Positions 60,494 through 64,000 of a stretch of DNA of 64,000 nt are shown piece after piece. Location: assembly GCA_905214435.1 (NCBI GenBank), contig CAJMMA010000004.1, forward strand, positions 1 to 64,000, read 5' to 3'. The notes under the pieces were generated by a model. It was not told the DNA's origin and did no database searches. It worked only from the letters and a program-made list of their open reading frames with translations. The translations under genes were made by a program, and so were the position numbers. Within the stretch, counting starts at the first letter, position 1; each line of letters starts with the position of its first letter. The DNA comes from an uncultured bacterium. Lineage in GTDB: Bacteria > Actinomycetota > Coriobacteriia > Coriobacteriales > Coriobacteriaceae.

Positions 60494-63052
60494 TTATTTG
60501 CCCTTGGGCTTGCTGGCGTAGAACTTCTTCTTTTTGGGCTTGCCTGCACCGGCAGACTTGCCGCCGCCGCGCGGTCCTCGGTCGCCGGCCTGTGCGTGCG
60601 CGGGTGCTGCCGCGCGAGGCTTGCGGACTTCGGGGTTGCGCAGCTCCTCGGTTCGCTCGGCAATCTCCTCGGCGCTAAAGCCGACCTCGGCCATGGCGTC
60701 CTCGATGGGCAGGCGGCGCACGATATAGCAGTGGTGCACCTTCTGGTTGCGCGCGAAATCCTCGGGGATGGTCTGTGCCGTAATGTCCTGTAGCACCACG
60801 CCCGCGCGTGCGAGCTTGCGCGTCTCGGGACGGAAGCCGCGCAGGTTGCAGCTAAAGACGGCATGGCCGCCCTGCGCGAGCAGGCGCGATGCGCCGGCCA
60901 AAAGCTCAACATGGTCGCGTTGGACATCCCAGGTGCGGCGGCCCATCTTGGACGAGTTCGAGAACGTGGGCGGGTCGACAAAGATCAGGTCCCAGCGGTT
61001 GCGCGTCTGGCGCTGGTCACGAATCCAGGCGAGCACGTCGTCGCGCACAAAATGATGCTGCGGTCCCACAAAGCCGTTTTGGCGCATGTTGCGCTCGGCC
61101 CAGTCCAGGTAGGTGTTGGAGAGGTCGACCGTCACGGTTTCCTCGACGCCGCCGTCGGCCGCATAGCAGGTAGCGGTGCCGGTGTAGGCGAACAGGTTGA
61201 GGAAGCGGCGTGCCTGCTTGGCGTGCTCGCGCACCAGATCGCGCGTGACGCGGTGGTCCAAGAAGATGCCCACGTCCAGGTAGTCGTCAAAGTTGACGGC
61301 AAAGGTAAGACCGCCTTCCTCGATGAGCGGCAGGCGACGGCGCGCGATGTTGGCGCGCTCGCCCGAGCCGCCCTTGCCGGCGCCCTGCTTGCCGTACTGC
61401 GAGCCGCCGCGCGAACGCATGCGTGCCTTGGCGTGCACGTGCTCGGCCGGAACATCCAGGATGCGCGGCGCGATGGCCAAGATATCGAGCATGCGGGCCT
61501 GGGCCAGCGCGGGGTCGATGGTCTTGGGCGCGGCGTATTCGGCGATGACGAGCCAGCGGCCCGGCGTCTGCGGGCATCCCTCGTACAGGTCGATGGCGGC
61601 GGAGTAGTCGGGTAGGTCGGCATCGTAGACGCGGTAGCAGCTCACGCCCTCGCGCTTGGCCCACTTACGACGCAGGCGGGCGTTCTTGCGCAGGCGGTTG
61701 GCGAACTGCTCCGACTCGGGGATGAGCACGGGCAGCGGCTTGCCGTCGCCTAGGTCGAGCGTGGCGGCGGGCTCGGGCATGGGGGCGTCGGCGGCTTCGT
61801 CTTGGGCATTTGCGGTCTGCTCCTCGGCATCTGCGTTGGTCGCAGCCTCAAACGCTGCGGCGGCGTGGTCGAGCGAGGGCCAAACCTCGATAGTCGCCTC
61901 TTCGTTGTTGGGCATGACGGCAATGGAGCGCACGGGCTCGGCATGGAGCGCGCGGGCCATAAGGCCGTCGCGGGTGAGGGCGGCGACCGGCGCGGCGGTA
62001 AGCTCGGGCGCGCGACGCAGCTCGCCGACCAGCGTCATGGCGTCATGCATAAGCGACAGCGGTGTCTCGGTCGTATCCGCGACGAGGGCGGCACCGGCGA
62101 CGGCGCCCGCGTGGTCCAGTACGGTGGCAGATTTGGCGGCGCAAAAATCGACAAAGCGCTTGTAGCCGGCACACGTAACCATGCGCTCAGCGGTCTTGCG
62201 TGCGGCGGGGTCAGCATCTACGGCAACGATGCGCGCCTGGCGCTCGCGCGCTGCCGTCTCGCGCTCGCGTGCCTCGGCACGCAGCCGCTCCCACAGGTCG
62301 GCATCATGCAGCTGCCAGCCCTCAAAGCCCCAGCGCTCGCGGGCGGCGCCCGGGGCGCGGTCGTTCAGAATATTCACGGCTTCCAGCAGCAGGCCGCCGC
62401 CGGCGCACGAGGCGTCGATCAACGTGGGTAGAGCCTCGTTCTCGTAGTCGTCGGCCGTCAGCTCGCGCTCGCACAGCGCGGTCCAGCCGACCTGCGCCAA
62501 CACCAGGGCGGCGTAGTCGGGGCGTAGCACGTGCGTGCCCTCGCCAGCGCGGGTCGCCGCGGGCGGCAGACGCTTGAACAGCGGGTCGCCTGAAAGGTCT
62601 AGGCTGATGCTCGCGCGACGTTGGCGCAGCGAAAGCAGCAGGTGGACATCGGGGTCGGCAGCATCGACATCGGCGCGACGGCCCGTGGTCTCGGCCAGGC
62701 GGTCGCACAATGCGTCCTTGGCGCGCAGGGCCGAGAAGCGCGTGTTGCGCAGCTGCTCGGTCACACCACGGGCAGTGATGGCAATGGTGGCGCCGGGGCG
62801 GACGATGTTTTCCCAGGCAATGTCGTAAACGCCGTCGTACAACGCATCGGCATCCTGCGCCTCAAAGCGCCCAAGCACCACAAACACGCGGCTGGCCAGG
62901 CGCGACCACAGACAGGCGCGGTAGCCTTCTTCGATCTCGCCCTCAAACGTAGCGCGGCCCTTCAGGCGGCGTACATGCGAAAGCCCGAGCCGTTTAAGCT
63001 CGTCGGCGAGTGCGGACTCAAAGCCCTCGGGGCAGCTTGCGTAAAATTCCAT
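60494..63052 (-). CDS. rlmKL: Bifunctional 23S rRNA methyltransferase RlmKL
   Basis: This 852-residue protein has an N-terminal THUMP region (about 40-155) and an RlmL-type methyltransferase for G2445 (SCAGGGLLLEAVNI, then VAVDADPAA). A low-complexity Ala/Glu insert (about 400-440) follows. The C-terminal RlmK-type methyltransferase for G2069 has LNLFAYTGTATCYAA, VDLSNTYLDWAERN and FVDPPTFSNS. The last 60 residues are Ala/Pro/Gly/Lys-rich and end in a basic tail that may bind RNA. The ATG at 63052 (MEFYASCPEG) follows AGAGAGGTC; an upstream ATG is open but lacks family sequence. Both catalytic domains look intact. Confidence 0.93.
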   Translation of the reverse strand: MEFYASCPEGFESALADELKRLGLSHVRRLKGRATFEGEIEEGYRACLWSRLASRVFVVLGRFEAQDADALYDGVYDIAWENIVRPGATIAITARGVTEQLRNTRFSALRAKDALCDRLAETTGRRADVDAADPDVHLLLSLRQRRASISLDLSGDPLFKRLPPAATRAGEGTHVLRPDYAALVLAQVGWTALCERELTADDYENEALPTLIDASCAGGGLLLEAVNILNDRAPGAARERWGFEGWQLHDADLWERLRAEARERETAARERQARIVAVDADPAARKTAERMVTCAGYKRFVDFCAAKSATVLDHAGAVAGAALVADTTETPLSLMHDAMTLVGELRRAPELTAAPVAALTRDGLMARALHAEPVRSIAVMPNNEEATIEVWPSLDHAAAAFEAATNADAEEQTANAQDEAADAPMPEPAATLDLGDGKPLPVLIPESEQFANRLRKNARLRRKWAKREGVSCYRVYDADLPDYSAAIDLYEGCPQTPGRWLVIAEYAAPKTIDPALAQARMLDILAIAPRILDVPAEHVHAKARMRSRGGSQYGKQGAGKGGSGERANIARRRLPLIEEGGLTFAVNFDDYLDVGIFLDHRVTRDLVREHAKQARRFLNLFAYTGTATCYAADGGVEETVTVDLSNTYLDWAERNMRQNGFVGPQHHFVRDDVLAWIRDQRQTRNRWDLIFVDPPTFSNSSKMGRRTWDVQRDHVELLAGASRLLAQGGHAVFSCNLRGFRPETRKLARAGVVLQDITAQTIPEDFARNQKVHHCYIVRRLPIEDAMAEVGFSAEEIAERTEELRNPEVRKPRAAAPAHAQAGDRGPRGGGKSAGAGKPKKKKFYASKPKGK

Positions 63053-63303
63053 GGGTGACCTCTCTGGTTGCGTCGCTCCATTATATGATGGATGCTTCGT
63101 TTGCCATCGCCCTCGAAAGGAACCCATATGATTGATGCGTGCCCCTTGATTCCCATTTTCATTGCAACAGCCTCAGGACTCGGGGCCTCGCACAGGCTCC
63201 CGCCGCCTTACAGAACTGAAAGCTGGGCGTAGGGCAAATCCATGGCACGTGACCTGCGATTGCTCGGCCATAGATGGCGTAATCGAGGCTAAGGGAGGGC
63301 ATC

Positions 63304-63453
63304 ATGCGCAAGGGAAACGAGAGCTGGTTCTGGCACGCGAACGACATGGTGGTGGCGGGCGACATGAACCCCGTGGTCCGCGTCCTGTGGGCCGCGCTCA
63401 TCGTAGGCATCGGCGTCGCGACGATGGCCACGCTCTGGATCGTCACGAGGTAG
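63304..63453 (+). CDS. Small (49-residue) membrane protein
   Basis: The start ATG follows an excellent AAGGGAGGGCATC ribosome site, and the frame runs to TAG at 63451. The peptide starts MRKGNESWFWHANDMVVAGD and contains one membrane segment (about residues 25-46: VLWAALIVGIGVATMATLWI). It is too short for most gene callers. The strong ribosome site, the hydrophobic segment with a clean end and the absence of a better frame support it. The 250 bases upstream contain no other clear gene. Function unknown. Confidence 0.6.
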   Translation: MRKGNESWFWHANDMVVAGDMNPVVRVLWAALIVGIGVATMATLWIVTR

Positions 63454-63505
63454 CGCGCCACGAACGGATGACGAGGCACGCGGCGCATGCCACGCTGGCG
63501 GAACC

Positions 63506-64000
63506 CTAGCCTCGCTGCTGGACAATCTGTTCGATGAGCTTCGCGACGGAGTCCTCGGCTGCGTTCCCGATCAGGTGATGGGCCGCGGCCTTCGCCTCTG
63601 GCATCGCGCCCGCGACTGCGTAGGAGTTCGGCACCTTATCGAGGAGCGTCACGTCGTTTTCCGAGTCTCCGATAAAAGCGACCTCGTCCAGCGTGACCCC
63701 AAGGCTGCCGAGAAGCGCGTCGAGTCCGTTTACCTTGCTCCAGCCAGCCGGAACAACATCGAGGAAGAATGGGACGGGCGAGGGGAAATCAAGTTCTGGG
63801 CAGGCTTCCTTGCATCGACTCCGAACGACTTCCGTCGGGGCGGAGCTGACGTTGACGAAGATGCCGGCGGTTATGACGTCACGGTTCGTGGGCACGTCTC
63901 CGAGCGCCATGTCTCTTCCGGAGTCCTTAACGACTTCCAGGGCGAATTCGTCGCCAGGCTCGACGGCGCAGAGGAACTGCTCGCAGCGCTTGCCTGTCTC
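63506..64000 (-). CDS. Cof-type HAD hydrolase (partial, N-terminus beyond the window)
   Basis: The frame is open from the stop at 63506 through the window edge, giving 164 visible C-terminal residues. VAFIGDSENDVTLLDKVPNS is motif IV of HAD class IIB (Cof/YbjI-like) phosphatases, and the tail AEDSVAKLIEQI is typical. The preceding WSKVNGLDALLGSLGV carries the motif III lysine (SKxxGL). These enzymes dephosphorylate sugar phosphates or cofactors. The N-terminal DxDGT motif lies outside the window. An internal ATG at 63910 is not the start. Confidence 0.85.
   Translation of the reverse strand, partial: ETGKRCEQFLCAVEPGDEFALEVVKDSGRDMALGDVPTNRDVITAGIFVNVSSAPTEVVRSRCKEACPELDFPSPVPFFLDVVPAGWSKVNGLDALLGSLGVTLDEVAFIGDSENDVTLLDKVPNSYAVAGAMPEAKAAAHHLIGNAAEDSVAKLIEQIVQQRG

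Overview
The window looks like the chromosome of a Collinsella-type member of the Coriobacteriia (Actinomycetota). It is GC-rich, with fructose-type PTS genes, a KUP potassium transporter, heterodimeric ABC exporters and surface proteins ending in LAxTG-like sorting signals. Its intergenic regions are packed with short palindromic repeats. The genus is inferred from protein character and style; there is no rRNA here to confirm it.

Layout. 1-6.9 kb: the end of an EF-G gene and its terminator, then a PTS operon (IIA, IIBC, MalY-type lyase, PRD regulator, M20 dipeptidase). 6.9-14 kb: a secreted nuclease, two near-identical HAD phosphatases with the same promoter motif, LarE, an AAA/DUF4143 ATPase, a LacI-type repressor and a deleted lacI remnant. 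14-21.4 kb: glmS, a GntR regulator beside a YeiH-type exporter, a degenerate AAA+ activator and a nitroreductase. 21.4-33.2 kb: MarR plus a two-gene ABC exporter, serine acetyltransferase, DedA, branched-chain aminotransferase, LemA, a TetR-like regulator, tRNA-Ser, a TadA-glycerate kinase fusion and the SRP RNA. 33.3-42 kb: a tandem duplication carrying two coiled-coil surface proteins, a second ABC exporter pair, another AAA/DUF4143 ATPase and a flavodoxin. 42-52.4 kb: the most unusual locus. 52.4-64 kb: an LtaS-type sulfatase, nitroreductase, Kup, a KdpD/KdpE-like pair, RlmKL, a 49-residue membrane protein and a partial Cof-type HAD.

The locus at 42.8-51.7 kb encodes an ER/SipW-type signal peptidase, three small secreted proteins with SipW-type signal regions, an 1820-residue adhesin-like protein with no wall anchor, and a protein with a LAATG sorting signal. 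It reads as a self-contained system for building and anchoring a surface fibre. A run of nine G lies upstream in a plausible promoter spacer, which suggests phase variation. The locus is bracketed by two directly repeated arrays of five hairpin units with an exact 62-base period.

Non-coding DNA is the second theme. There are long, nearly perfect inverted repeats enclosing terminators, a 23-base tandem array, a cluster of TCTCTCTAAA motifs, at least four dispersed hairpin families and one element with MITE-like ends. All calls come from reading the sequence alone; no database search was made.
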